Source: an uncultured Opitutia bacterium (GTDB lineage: Bacteria > Verrucomicrobiota > Verrucomicrobiia > Opitutales > Opitutaceae). From it: a stretch of 64,000 bases of DNA. The stretch is from positions 1-64,000 of the forward strand of contig CAIJZY010000017.1 in the NCBI GenBank assembly GCA_903825285.1, in the 5' to 3' direction. The notes below the pieces were generated by a model, which had not been told where the DNA came from, ran no database searches, and was given only the letters and a program-made list of their open reading frames with translations. Positions within the stretch are counted from its first letter, which is position 1. Each line of letters begins with the position of its first letter. Shown here one piece after another: positions 38,601-47,318 of this stretch. The translations under genes and the position numbers were made by a program.

Positions 38601-38715
38601 CTTCACGCTCTTCGTGGTGCCGGCGTTCTACATGCTGATCGCCAGCGACCACGCCCTGGCCCCGGTCACCGCCCCCTCCGCCGTCGGCCTTGCCTCCGGC
38701 GCCCCCGCCAAGTAG
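35614..38715 (+). CDS. RND multidrug efflux permease (HAE1 family)
   Basis: 1033 residues, full length for a proton-driven HAE1 transporter with 12 membrane helices. The first helix is VIALVVNVIILVVGLVSY; helix 4 carries the essential acidic pair in GIVVDDAIVVVENIERH. Porter-domain signatures TTLYYGASADTV and the C-terminal IGLITLVGLVAKNGILIVEFAN repeat of the family are present. It would capture drugs or metabolites from the periplasm and inner leaflet. The substrate is not predictable. It is flanked by the adaptor and outer-membrane factor genes. Confidence 0.95.
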   Translation: MLSKSFTDLFIRKPVIALVVNVIILVVGLVSYTKLNTRQYPRSDSAVVKVTTLYYGASADTVRGYITTQLERAIASADGIDYIESSSSAGISTISVYLRLNYDTNAALAQISSKIDQVRNELPPEAETPTTSVETADNQFASAYLSFYSETLDQNQITDYLNRMVQPRLSSVKGVQRADVLGGRVFAMRVWLKPGELAARGLSPADVRASLQANNALAAVGATKGSMMSVSLVANTDLKNVDEFKKLVVAERNGAIIRLSDVADVELGAEDYNTEVRFGGQTATFMGLWVLPTESTVEVIKRVREVLPDIERGLPSGLHLKLAYDGTKYIEDALREILGTLMETLLIVTVVIFLFMGSLRSVLIPIVAMPLSLIGAMALMLAFGFTINLLTLLAIVLAVGIVVDDAIVVVENIERHIRQGETPVDAAILGARELVGPVISMTITLSAVYAPIAFQGGLTGALFREFAMTLAGAVAVSGFVALTLSPMMSAYLLKDHEHEEEGLSGRINRDFDRLRGLYERTIGASLNWVPVTLTVAVLFTLLAVPFFMFAQHELAPKEDQGVVFSILQPSPTATIDQNVIYAKEVQKLFAGLPEYENSFQVTSDQFGFSGVILKPWSERKRNAIQIQDSLQGPAATIAGLNVIVTTPEPLPSGGNFPIEFVVRSTADHREMMEFAQKLALYANTEANAGGGAPTFYFADTDLKYDLPQVEVEIDKDKVASMGLNLSAVARDLGSMLGGGYVNRFVNDGRSYRVIPQVQRSSRLNAEQLLDYHVRGPNGQLIPLSTIATLRHTVQPRELNRFQQLNSVKITGVGPSIDVALRKLEAKAAEILPPGYSVDYGGQSRQLRVEGGALWKAAVLALVLIFLVLAAQFNSFRDPFIILLGSVPLAIVGALLPIFLWKTSLNIYSQIGLITLVGLVAKNGILIVEFANKLQEQGVAKADAIRRAAATRLRPVLMTSAATVFGHLMLIFVTGPGAAARNSIGWVLVVGMAVGTVFTLFVVPAFYMLIASDHALAPVTAPSAVGLASGAPAK

Positions 38716-38726
38716 GATTTTCTTTT

Positions 38727-40064
38727 ATGCACTCCGTCCGATTCTCCCCCCTCGCGGCCGCCGCGCTGGCGCTCGCGACGCTTGCCTCCCCGGTCCTGCG
38801 GGCCGACCCCGCGCCGTTCGAGCCGGGCACCCTCGATCTCAAGGCCGCCATCGGCTACGCCCTCCAGGGCAACTACGCCATCCGGCAGGCCCGCGAGCGG
38901 ATCAAGCAGCAGGAGGGCATCGTGGTCGAGGTCACCGCCCGCGCCATCCCCAACATCGCCGCCACCGGCGCGTACCAGCGCAACGACCTCGAGATCACCT
39001 CGATGTCCCCGGCCAGCGACCGCTACTGGAGCATCAGCCTCACGGCCACGCAGACCCTCTTCGCCGGCGGCGGCGTGCGCTCGTCCGTCAAGAGCGCCGA
39101 CCTCAGCCGCGAGTCCGCGCTGCTCGACCTCAAGGCGGTCATCAACGACGCCCTGCTCGGCGTCCGCACCGCCTACTACGGCGTCCTGCTCGCCCGCGAG
39201 AAGATCGTCGTGCAGGAAAAGAACCTCGAGCTGCTCCAGCAGCAGCTGAAGAACGTCACCAACCGCTACGAGGCCGGCACCGTCTCCTCCTTCGACAAGC
39301 TCCGCGCCGAGGTCGCCGTCGCCAACGCCCAGGTCCCGCTCATCACCGCCCGCAACGACTACCGCCTCGCGATCGAGTCGCTGCGCCAGTCGCTCGGCTT
39401 CACCACCGACAAGTCGGGGGACGTCCGCCACCAGCCCATCTTTGCCGGCACGCTCGCCTACACGCCGGCCACGTTCGACCTCCAGACCGCCTTTGACGCC
39501 GCCCAGGCCAACCGCCCGGACCTGCAGCGCCTCGCCAAGCTGTCCGCCGCCCGCGCCGAGTCCGTCACCACGGCCAAGGCCAACTATTACCCCACGCTTC
39601 AGGCCTTCGGCGGCTGGCAGCTGCGCAAGGGCTTCACCAATTCCTACTCGGACTCGAACGACGGCTGGCTCGTCGGCGTGCAGTCGAACTGGGCGCTGTT
39701 CGACGGCCGCGCCACCGCCGGCCGCGTCGCCCAGGCCCGCTCCGTCCTGGAGCAGGCCAAGCTCTCGCTGACCGAGGCCGAGCTCGACGTCGAGGTCGAG
39801 GTGCGCCGCGCCTTCTCGACGTGGCAGGAGGCCACCGAGCTGGCCGACGCCTCCAAGAAGGTCGTGGAGCAGGCCGAGGAGGCCGTGCGCCTGGCCACGG
39901 CCCGCTACGATGCGGGCACCGCCACCCAGCTCGACGTGCTGCAGGCCCAGGTGGACCTCACCACCGCCCGCACCAACCAGCTGCAGGCCTATTATTCCTA
40001 CAACATCGCGGTCGCCACGCTCCGCAAGGCCATGGGCCTGGCGGATGAATTCGTGACGAACTGA
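38727..40064 (+). CDS. TolC-like outer-membrane efflux protein
   Basis: 445 residues from the ATG at 38727, 11 bases after the permease stop. Signal peptide MHSVRFSPLAAAALALATLASPVLRA. Two internal repeats of the OEP family are visible: one begins LDLKAAIGYALQGNYAIRQARERI and the other FDLQTAFDAAQANRPDLQRLA, each followed by long helices (LLQQQLKNVTNRYEAGTVSSFDKLRAEV and AVRLATARYDAGTATQLDVLQAQ). Trimers form the outer-membrane exit duct. It completes the tripartite pump. Confidence 0.93.
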   Translation: MHSVRFSPLAAAALALATLASPVLRADPAPFEPGTLDLKAAIGYALQGNYAIRQARERIKQQEGIVVEVTARAIPNIAATGAYQRNDLEITSMSPASDRYWSISLTATQTLFAGGGVRSSVKSADLSRESALLDLKAVINDALLGVRTAYYGVLLAREKIVVQEKNLELLQQQLKNVTNRYEAGTVSSFDKLRAEVAVANAQVPLITARNDYRLAIESLRQSLGFTTDKSGDVRHQPIFAGTLAYTPATFDLQTAFDAAQANRPDLQRLAKLSAARAESVTTAKANYYPTLQAFGGWQLRKGFTNSYSDSNDGWLVGVQSNWALFDGRATAGRVAQARSVLEQAKLSLTEAELDVEVEVRRAFSTWQEATELADASKKVVEQAEEAVRLATARYDAGTATQLDVLQAQVDLTTARTNQLQAYYSYNIAVATLRKAMGLADEFVTN

Positions 40065-40168
40065 GCGCCCGCGGCCCGGCCGCCCCCGGCGGCCGCGGCC
40101 GCGACGTTTGCCCGGATCCAGTTTCCCGCGCCGTCCTCCACGGCATCCCGGAAAATCCTCCCTCGCGC

Positions 40169-43100
40169 ATGAAATCCGGTCGCCTGCTCCTGTTCGGCCT
40201 GCTGGCGGCAATCCTCGCCGTGCTGCTGGCCGCCGGCGCTTCGCTGGATGCCCGCGTCCAGACCTGGGCGGCGCAGCGCTGGCTCGCCGGCCGGCCCGCG
40301 CTGGGCCTCACGCTCGGGCGGCTCGACGCCGGCCTGCACCGCGTGCGGGTCGAGGATGCCCGCGTCATCCATGCCGGCGCCGTGCTCACGCTGCCCGCCG
40401 CGGAGGCCGAGCTGCCGGTCCTCGGCGCCGTCTGGCACCGGCAGTTCCTCATCCGCCGGCTCGTGGCCCGCGGCTGGACCCTCGACCTCACCGCCGCCCA
40501 TGCGGCCCCGGCCGCCGCCGTCCCGGCCCCGGCCGTATCCCGCGGATTCTCCCTGCTAACCACCGCCTATGCCGACGAGGGCGCCGCCCCGGTGGTGGCC
40601 GCCGCGGCCCCGGCGGTCTTCACCGGCATCTTCCATGCGCTGCGCCTGCCGGTGGACTGCTCCCTCGACGGGCTCGACCTCGCCGGCGAGGTGATCCTGC
40701 CGAAGGGGCCCGATCGCCCGGCCGCGCGCATCGCGATCACCTTCACCGGCGGCGGACTCGCCGCAGGCCGGCCGGGCCGGTTCGACTACACGGCGGTGGT
40801 GACCTTCGCCGGCGACGACGTGGCGGTCCGCGAGCTCACGGTGCACGGCACCCTCGGTGTCATCATGGACAGCCCGCGGTCCGTCTCCCGCTTCGTGGTC
40901 TCCACCCAGGCCAACGCCCTCGGGCCGAAGTTTCCCGGCGGCGTGCAGCTGGCCCTCGACGTTTCCGCCCAGCGTGCCGCGAACGGCGAGACGTACGCCG
41001 TGAGCGTCTCGTCCGGTGAGAAGCAGCTGGCCGCGCTCGAGACAGTCTATCCGGCGGGGGCGAGTCATCTCGCCGGCAACTGGCGCCTCGACATGCGCGA
41101 CACCGACCTGGCGCCGTTCGCCTTCGGCGAGGCGCTCCCGTCCTTCACCGCGGCGGGCGAGGGCCGGTTCGACCTCGACACCGGTTTTGCCGAGCTGCGG
41201 GCGAGCGGCCGGCTGAACGCGACGGTCGACCGGCTCAGCGTCATCCACGAGCAGCTCGCCGGCCTGAGCGCGGTGCACCTCACCGCCGACTTCGACTTTG
41301 CGCAGCGGGCCGGGGCCACGCGGGTGGACCGGCTCGATGTGACGGTGGAGGGCGCCCGGCCCGTGGCCACCGTGCAGGCGCTGCAGGCGTTTGAGTTCAA
41401 CCTCCGGACCGGCGAGCTCAATGTCGCCGACCCGGCGAAGGATCTCCTCGGCGTCCGGCTCCAGGGCCTGCCGCTCGCGTGGGTGGGCCTGCCCCTCGCG
41501 CAGCTGGGCTACCGCGCGCGCGGCGACGACCTGCAGGGCGAGTTCGCGGCCAGCGCGCGCAACGGCGGCTTCGCCCTCCGGCCCAAGTCGCCGCTGACCC
41601 TCACGCACTTTGACCTGGCGCGGGCCGATGGCCGGCGGCTGCTGTCCGGGGTGGACGTTTCCCTCGCGCTGGCGGCCGACTACACGCCGCAGGGCTGGCA
41701 GCTCGAGCTCCGGCCCTTCACGCTCCGCCGGCAGGGCGTCACCCTGCTCACGGTCGAGGGCCGGGTGGGGCAGCTCGCGGGCGCGCACCAGCCGGTCAAG
41801 GCCGCCGGCAAGTGGAGCGGCCAGCTGCCGGCGCTCTGCGCGCAGCCCGGCGTGCTTGGCGCCGACATGTTCACGAGCGGCGCGGCCCAGGGCGATTTCG
41901 CGGCCAATCTGGACGACAAGCGCGAGTTCCAGTTCCGCGCGGCTCTATCCAATCTCGCCGCGCCCTCCGCTCCGGCGCTCCCCGCGGTCAGCGTCGACCT
42001 CCGCCTGGACCTCGCGCGCGACGGCGCAGTGACCTTCAGCGTGCCCGTCCGGCTCGAGCGCGATGGCCGGCAGTCCGACCTTACCGTCGCCGGCACCGCC
42101 CGCCCGCAGGCGGCGGGCTGGGCGCTCGACGCCCGGGTCACGGGCGATTTCCTCGCGATCGAGGACGCGCAGCTGCTCGCCGCGCCGTTCTCCGGTTTGG
42201 TCGCGCCGGCCGAGCCGGCCTTGATCCTGCGCGGGCCGGCACCGGCGGCGCCCGCCTGGGGCGGCGTGTCGGGCCAGGTGGCGCTCGCGCTGCAGCGCGT
42301 GGCCTATCGCGGGCAGCTGCAGGTCACGGGCTTCACCGGGCGGCTGCTGCTCGATTCCGCCTCGCTCCAGCTGGTGGATGTCCACGCCGGCTTCGACGCC
42401 GACAGCGATGTCCGCCTCGCGGGCCGTGTGACCTATCAGGCCGGCCAGCCTCAGCCGTACGCGCTGGCGGCGGACTTCGCACTCCGCAATTTTGCCACGG
42501 CACCGGCCTTCCACGCCATTGATGCCACCAAGCCGCCCACCGTGGAGGCCCGCATCGATCTCACGAGCCGCCTCGTTGGCAACGGCGCCACGCTTGGGGA
42601 CTTGGCGGCCGGCACGCACGGGGACCTCGTCATCACGAGCAAGGGTGGAATCTTCCGCGGCCTGTCCGCCGACCTCACCGACCGGATCCAGAAGACCCAG
42701 TCGCGGGTGACCGCCATTGCCAGCTTCCTCGGCGTGGTGCCCGACGACTACGTGAACAAGACCCGCATCCTCGGCGACATCGCCCGGGCGCTCGCGGAGA
42801 TTCCCTTTGACCAGCTGAGCGTGACGGCGACGCGCGACGCGGCCCTGAACCTGCAGCTGAAGGATTTCTCGCTGATCTCCCCCGAGATCCGCCTCGGCGG
42901 GGTGGGGGCCGTGCGGCAGATCGACGGCGTGCCGCTGCTCGCGCAGCCGCTCGACATGCAGCTGAGCCTGGCCGCGCGCGGGAAGCTGGGCGACCTGATC
43001 CGGCGCGCCGGCCTGCTGGAGAAGACCCAGGACAGTCTCGGCTATGCGCCGTTCGCCGTGCCGCTCCACATCGGCGGCACCCTCGGCAATCCCGACACGA

Positions 43101-43174
43101 ACGATATCCGCACCGCGCTGCTCAACTCCGCCCTCGAGCGGAGCGGCCTGCTCGACAGCCTGATGGGGAAATAG
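40169..43174 (+). CDS. AsmA-like envelope protein
   Basis: 1001 residues. One N-terminal membrane anchor (LLLFGLLAAILAVLLAAGASL) is followed by a long, strand-rich periplasmic body with short repeats of the type LTLGRLDAGLHRVRVEDARV, and a C-terminal segment (LQLKDFSLISPEIRLGGVGAV, DMQLSLAARGKLGDL) of the AsmA/TamB-like superfamily. Such proteins form hydrophobic grooves that move phospholipids to the outer membrane, or assist secretion. It lies 104 bases after the efflux operon in the same direction; the gap contains a GC-rich inverted repeat that may end the efflux transcript. Confidence 0.7.
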   Translation: MKSGRLLLFGLLAAILAVLLAAGASLDARVQTWAAQRWLAGRPALGLTLGRLDAGLHRVRVEDARVIHAGAVLTLPAAEAELPVLGAVWHRQFLIRRLVARGWTLDLTAAHAAPAAAVPAPAVSRGFSLLTTAYADEGAAPVVAAAAPAVFTGIFHALRLPVDCSLDGLDLAGEVILPKGPDRPAARIAITFTGGGLAAGRPGRFDYTAVVTFAGDDVAVRELTVHGTLGVIMDSPRSVSRFVVSTQANALGPKFPGGVQLALDVSAQRAANGETYAVSVSSGEKQLAALETVYPAGASHLAGNWRLDMRDTDLAPFAFGEALPSFTAAGEGRFDLDTGFAELRASGRLNATVDRLSVIHEQLAGLSAVHLTADFDFAQRAGATRVDRLDVTVEGARPVATVQALQAFEFNLRTGELNVADPAKDLLGVRLQGLPLAWVGLPLAQLGYRARGDDLQGEFAASARNGGFALRPKSPLTLTHFDLARADGRRLLSGVDVSLALAADYTPQGWQLELRPFTLRRQGVTLLTVEGRVGQLAGAHQPVKAAGKWSGQLPALCAQPGVLGADMFTSGAAQGDFAANLDDKREFQFRAALSNLAAPSAPALPAVSVDLRLDLARDGAVTFSVPVRLERDGRQSDLTVAGTARPQAAGWALDARVTGDFLAIEDAQLLAAPFSGLVAPAEPALILRGPAPAAPAWGGVSGQVALALQRVAYRGQLQVTGFTGRLLLDSASLQLVDVHAGFDADSDVRLAGRVTYQAGQPQPYALAADFALRNFATAPAFHAIDATKPPTVEARIDLTSRLVGNGATLGDLAAGTHGDLVITSKGGIFRGLSADLTDRIQKTQSRVTAIASFLGVVPDDYVNKTRILGDIARALAEIPFDQLSVTATRDAALNLQLKDFSLISPEIRLGGVGAVRQIDGVPLLAQPLDMQLSLAARGKLGDLIRRAGLLEKTQDSLGYAPFAVPLHIGGTLGNPDTNDIRTALLNSALERSGLLDSLMGK

Positions 43175-43267
43175 CGGCCGGCGGCGGCAGGGGCGGGCGG
43201 AGCGCGCGTGAGGCTTTCCTTGCGCTGGAGCCGCGGCTCGCACAAATCCTGCAGTGTTTCCCCCGCG

Positions 43268-44089
43268 ATGTCCGCCACCCTGACCCCTGCCTCCCGCCGC
43301 CGCTGGCCCTCGGGTATCCAGCTGCTGGACTCCACATTGTCGGGCTGGACGGCGCTGGTGATGCTGTTCCTGTACCTGCCGATCCTCGTGTTGGTGGCCT
43401 ACTCGTTCAACCGCTCGCGGCTGAACATCGTCTGGTCGGGCTTCACGGCGGACTGGTACCGCCGCGTCTGGGAGAACGGCCCCCTGCTGCGCGCCGCGCA
43501 GAACAGCCTCGTCGTCGCCGGTGTCTCGACGCTGCTCTCGGTGCTGCTCGGCACGGTCGGTGCCTGGCTGCTGCACCGCTACCGCTTCCGCGGCGCGCGC
43601 GGCCTCCAGACGCTGGTGGCGGTGCCGATGGTCATGCCCGAGATCCTCATGGGCATCAGCCTGCTGATCCTGTTCGCCACGGTCGGCATGGGCCTGGGCT
43701 TCTCCGCGGTGATCATCGGCCACGTCACCTTCAGCTTCCCGTTTGTCCTCGTCGCGGTGCAGGCCCGGCTCAAGGGCCTCGACCCCGCGATGGAGGAGGC
43801 GGCGCAGGACCTGGGGGCGACGCCGCTGCAGGCGTTCTGGCTGGTGATCGTGCCGTGCCTGCGGCCCGCCATCGTCGCGGGCGCGCTGATGGCCTTCACG
43901 CTGTCGTGGGACGAGCTCATCGTGACCTTCTTCACCACCAACGCGGCCTCGGCGACGCTGCCCATCCGCGTGTTTGGCATGGCCAAGGTCGGCCTGAATC
44001 CAATGCTGAACGCCCTCTCCGCCATCTTCATCCTCGCGACCATCGCCTTCGTGTTCTTCTCCGACTACGTGAAGAAACTCGGCCGCTGA
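43268..44089 (+). CDS. potC: Spermidine/putrescine ABC transporter permease, PotC-like
   Basis: 273 residues from the ATG at 43268; a start at 43208 would add 20 residues that do not resemble a permease N-terminus. Six membrane helices, with LVMLFLYLPILVLVAYSFN first and the EAA loop EEAAQDLGATPLQAFWLVIVP facing the ATPase. The family feature YSFNRSRLNIVWSGFTADWY after helix 1 is typical of PotC. Gene order here is C-D-B-A. It supplies half of the membrane channel. Confidence 0.9.
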   Translation: MSATLTPASRRRWPSGIQLLDSTLSGWTALVMLFLYLPILVLVAYSFNRSRLNIVWSGFTADWYRRVWENGPLLRAAQNSLVVAGVSTLLSVLLGTVGAWLLHRYRFRGARGLQTLVAVPMVMPEILMGISLLILFATVGMGLGFSAVIIGHVTFSFPFVLVAVQARLKGLDPAMEEAAQDLGATPLQAFWLVIVPCLRPAIVAGALMAFTLSWDELIVTFFTTNAASATLPIRVFGMAKVGLNPMLNALSAIFILATIAFVFFSDYVKKLGR

Positions 44090-44110
44090 GCCCCAGTTTA
44101 TCCCCCACCC

Positions 44111-45139
44111 ATGAAATCACACCGTCTCATCCTCCCGGCGCTGCTGGCGCTGGCGATCGGTGCCGGGTCCGCGCGCGCGGCCGGCGAGCTCAACCTGTTC
44201 GGCTGGTCCGAATACATTCCCCAGTCGGTCCTGGATGGCTTCACCAAGGAAACCGGCATCAAGGTCAACTTCGAGACCTACGCCTCCAACGAGGAGTTGC
44301 TCTCGAAGCTCGTCGCCGGCGGCGGCTCCTACGACCTCGTGCAGCCGTCCGACTACGCCGCCGAGGTGATGATCCGGCAGAACCTCCTCTCGCCGCTCGA
44401 CCCGCGGCTGCTGCCGAATCTCAAGAACATCGCCCCCGAGTTCCGCCACCGCCCGCATGATCCCGCCGGCCGGTACACGGTCCCCTACATGAGCGGCACC
44501 GTCGGCATCGTGGTGAACACCGAGAAGGTGAAGACCCCCGTGCACAGCTACAGCGACGTCTTCACCCCCGCCTTCAAGGATCGCATCGTCGTCCTCAATG
44601 ACACCCGCGAGATCGTCACGTGGGCCCTCTACACCCTCAAGCTCCCGATCAACACGATCAACGCCGAGAGCCTCGCCCAGGCCCGGCCCGTCGTGGCCAA
44701 CTGGGTCAAGCTCGTGAAGGTGTTCGACTCCGACAGCCCGAAGACCGCGCTGCTGAACGGCGACGTGGACGTCGGTGTGGTGTGGAGCGGCGAGGCCGCG
44801 ATCCTCTGGAAGGAGAACAAGAAGTTCCAGTACTTCATCCCGACCGAGGGCGCCCACCAGTTCATCGACGTGCTGGCCATCCCGGCCAATGCCAAGAACA
44901 AGGAGGCCGCGCACAAGCTCATCGACTACATCCTGCGGCCCGAGGTCTCGGTGCTGATCTCCGAGGCGTTCCCGTACACCAACCCGAACCAGGCCGCCCG
45001 CAAGCTCCTCACGCCCGAGCAGCTGGCCAATCCCGCGAGCTACCCGCCGGGTTCGCCGAAGCTCGAGACGTTCCGCGACATCGGCAAAGCCGCCGCGGAC
45101 GTCGACCGGCTCGTGACCGACCTCAAGAGCGCGCGGTGA
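44111..45139 (+). CDS. potD: Spermidine/putrescine-binding periplasmic protein, PotD-like
   Basis: 342 residues. Signal peptide MKSHRLILPALLALAIGAGSARA. The mature protein begins GELNLFGWSEYIPQSVLDGF, typical of PotD, followed by YDLVQPSDYAAEVM, the hinge YMSGTVGIVVNTEKV and DVGVVWSGEAAILWKEN, where a Trp/Glu/Asp set cradles the amines in characterised members. It delivers polyamines to the PotB-PotC channel. It lies between potC and potB, and its stop overlaps the GTG of potB. Confidence 0.9.
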   Translation: MKSHRLILPALLALAIGAGSARAAGELNLFGWSEYIPQSVLDGFTKETGIKVNFETYASNEELLSKLVAGGGSYDLVQPSDYAAEVMIRQNLLSPLDPRLLPNLKNIAPEFRHRPHDPAGRYTVPYMSGTVGIVVNTEKVKTPVHSYSDVFTPAFKDRIVVLNDTREIVTWALYTLKLPINTINAESLAQARPVVANWVKLVKVFDSDSPKTALLNGDVDVGVVWSGEAAILWKENKKFQYFIPTEGAHQFIDVLAIPANAKNKEAAHKLIDYILRPEVSVLISEAFPYTNPNQAARKLLTPEQLANPASYPPGSPKLETFRDIGKAAADVDRLVTDLKSAR

Positions 45140-46035
45140 GTCCCGCCGCCAAAGCCGGGGCCGCCCTGCCGGGGCTCATCGACCGTCGCACGCCGCGCTG
45201 GCGCGCGTGGCTGCTGCTCCTCCCCATGGTGACATGGCTGGTGCTTTTTGTCGTCGCCCCGACCGCGATCCTCCTCGTCTACAGCTTCTGCGAGCGCGAC
45301 GAGGTCGGGCGCGTGCTGTTCACCTTCACGCTGGATAACTACCGGCGGGTGTTCGACCCGGTCTACCTGTGGATCTTCGCGCGGTCCATCTACTACGCCG
45401 GCCTGACCACCGTCATCTGCATCGTCGCCGGCTACCCGGTGGCCTACTGCATCGGCCGGGCCCGCGAGGAGTGGCGGCAGCGGCTGCTCCTGCTGGTCAT
45501 GGTGCCGTTCTGGACGAGCTTCCTCATCCGCACCTACGCGTGGATCACGATCCTGAAGCAGGAGGGCCTGCTCAACGGGTTCCTGCGGCTGTTCTCGCCG
45601 GGGACGGCGGGCCTGGACCTGCTCTACACGCCGACCGCGGTGGTCATCGGCCTGGTCTACGCCTACCTGCCGTTCATGATCCTCCCAATCTACGGCAGCG
45701 TGGAGAAGCTCGACGGTGCGCTCATCGAGGCCGCCTACGACCTCGGCGCGGGCCCGCTCCGGGTGTTCTCGTCCGTCATCATCCCGCTCACGCTCCCGGG
45801 CGTTGCCGCCGGCACGCTGCTGGTGTTCGTGCCCGCCGTCGGCATGTTCGCCATCACCGACCTCATGGGCGGCGCCCGCGTGCCGCTCATCGGCAACGTG
45901 ATCCAGAACCAGTTCATGCAGGCGCGCGACTGGCCGTTTGGAGCGGCGCTCGGCGCCGTCTTCATGGGGCTCTTCGCCGCGACCTACTGGGTCATGCTGC
46001 GGCTCGGCGCCCAGGAGGAGGACTCCGTCGCATGA
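45136..46035 (+). CDS. potB: Spermidine/putrescine ABC transporter permease, PotB-like
   Basis: 299 residues from the GTG at 45136 that overlaps the potD stop; the frame is open further upstream only as a shadow of potD. Six membrane helices starting [26 protein letters not shown]. The EAA loop is [26 protein letters not shown]. PotB-type signatures include [24 protein letters not shown] and [20 protein letters not shown]. Its stop overlaps the ATG of potA. Confidence 0.92.
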   Translation: MSPAAKAGAALPGLIDRRTPRWRAWLLLLPMVTWLVLFVVAPTAILLVYSFCERDEVGRVLFTFTLDNYRRVFDPVYLWIFARSIYYAGLTTVICIVAGYPVAYCIGRAREEWRQRLLLLVMVPFWTSFLIRTYAWITILKQEGLLNGFLRLFSPGTAGLDLLYTPTAVVIGLVYAYLPFMILPIYGSVEKLDGALIEAAYDLGAGPLRVFSSVIIPLTLPGVAAGTLLVFVPAVGMFAITDLMGGARVPLIGNVIQNQFMQARDWPFGAALGAVFMGLFAATYWVMLRLGAQEEDSVA

Positions 46036-47132
46036 ACCCCATGGTCGACCTGCGCGGCGTCACCAAGCGCTTCGGCGCCTTCACCGCGGTCAACGACGTC
46101 ACCCTGCCGATCGCCAGCGGCGAATTCCTCACGCTGCTCGGGCCCTCCGGCTGCGGCAAGACGACGCTGCTCCGGCTGATGGCGGGCTTCGACACGCCGA
46201 CCGAGGGCTCGGTGTGGATCGGCGGCGAGGACGTCACCCACCGGCCGCCGTACCGCCGGCCGGTGAACCAGGTCTTCCAGAGCTACGCGCTCTTCCCGCA
46301 TCTCACCGTGATGGAGAACGTCGGCTTCGGCCTGCGCATGCAGCGGGTCGGGGCCGCCGAGGCCGCGGAGCGGGTGCACGAGGCGTTGGCGCTGGTCTCG
46401 CTCACGGGACTCGATGCCCGCCGGCCGCACCAGCTCTCGGGCGGCCAGCGGCAGCGCGTCGCGCTGGCGCGGGCCCTGGTGTGCCGCCCCAAGGTGCTGC
46501 TGCTCGACGAGCCGCTCTCGGCCCTCGACGCCAAGCTGCGCCGTTCCATGCAGCTGGAGCTGAAGCGGCTCCAGCGGCAGCTGGGCATCACCTTTGTCTT
46601 TGTCACCCACGACCAGGAGGAGGCGCTGACGATGAGCGACCGCATCGCCATCGTGAACGCCGGCCGGATCGAGCAGCTCGGCACCGCGCACGAGATCTAC
46701 CACCGTCCGGCCACGCGCTTCGCGGCCGACTTCGTCGGCCAGGCCAACCTGCTCGAGGCGCGGCTGCTGCTGCAGGACGCGGACACCGTGCAGGTCTCCG
46801 TGACCGGCGGCCTGGAGCTGAGCCTGCCGCTCGCCGCCTGGCCCGCGGGCGCCACCACCGCGCTGCTGGCCATGCGGCCGGAGAAGGTTCACGTCTCCCG
46901 CGCCCGCGCGCCGGCGGACTTTCCGGCGGCGGCGACCAACATCTTCGAGGCCCGCATCGAGGAGGAGATCTTCCAGGGCGCCACGGACCACCTGGTGCTT
47001 GTGACCGCCGCCGGCACGCGCCTGGCCGTGGTGGTGGCGAACGAGAGCGCCTACGGCGAGATCTTCCACGCCGGCGACCGGGTGTTCTGCGCGCTGCACG
47101 CGGACGATTTGGTGGTCGTGCGGGCGGAGTAG
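46032..47132 (+). CDS. potA: Spermidine/putrescine ABC transporter ATPase, PotA-like
   Basis: 366 residues. Walker [11 protein letters not shown]-loop region [15 protein letters not shown], signature [15 protein letters not shown], Walker [16 protein letters not shown] and H-loop [11 protein letters not shown] are all intact. The C-terminal TOBE domain ([11 protein letters not shown] ... [13 protein letters not shown]) is the regulatory part of PotA/MalK-type ATPases. It powers the PotB-PotC channel. It is last in the four-gene operon; the downstream gap carries an inverted repeat that may end the transcript. Confidence 0.93.
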   Translation: MNPMVDLRGVTKRFGAFTAVNDVTLPIASGEFLTLLGPSGCGKTTLLRLMAGFDTPTEGSVWIGGEDVTHRPPYRRPVNQVFQSYALFPHLTVMENVGFGLRMQRVGAAEAAERVHEALALVSLTGLDARRPHQLSGGQRQRVALARALVCRPKVLLLDEPLSALDAKLRRSMQLELKRLQRQLGITFVFVTHDQEEALTMSDRIAIVNAGRIEQLGTAHEIYHRPATRFAADFVGQANLLEARLLLQDADTVQVSVTGGLELSLPLAAWPAGATTALLAMRPEKVHVSRARAPADFPAAATNIFEARIEEEIFQGATDHLVLVTAAGTRLAVVVANESAYGEIFHAGDRVFCALHADDLVVVRAE

Positions 47133-47143
47133 GGCCTTTGCCG

Positions 47144-47262
47144 GACGAACGCCGAACATCGAACGCCCAACGTCGAACGCCGGAGGTTATTTGCTGCGGC
47201 GCGAAGCGCGCTAGATTCCGGTGCGACGTTGGGCGTTCGATGTTCGGCGTCGGGCGTTCGAT
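47144..47262. repeat. Dispersed repeat of TTCGATGTTCGGCGT words, copies 2 and 3, inverted
   Basis: The block at 47144-47183 is the reverse complement of the family seen at 29708, and 47224-47262 is a direct copy, so the two form a large hairpin around a 40-base loop. It lies between potA and the ATPase gene and separates the two transcription units. Confidence 0.78.
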
Positions 47263-47318
47263 TTGATCAGCCCCCACTGCGGGCTGGCGATTCCCGCGCT
47301 CGTGGCTAGGTTTGGACC

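Noticed and set aside
35617-38652. A 1011-codon open frame antisense to the RND permease
   Set aside because: It is composed mainly of Asp, Glu, His, Arg and Gly, as expected from the antisense of a GC-rich gene, and the plus strand encodes a textbook permease.
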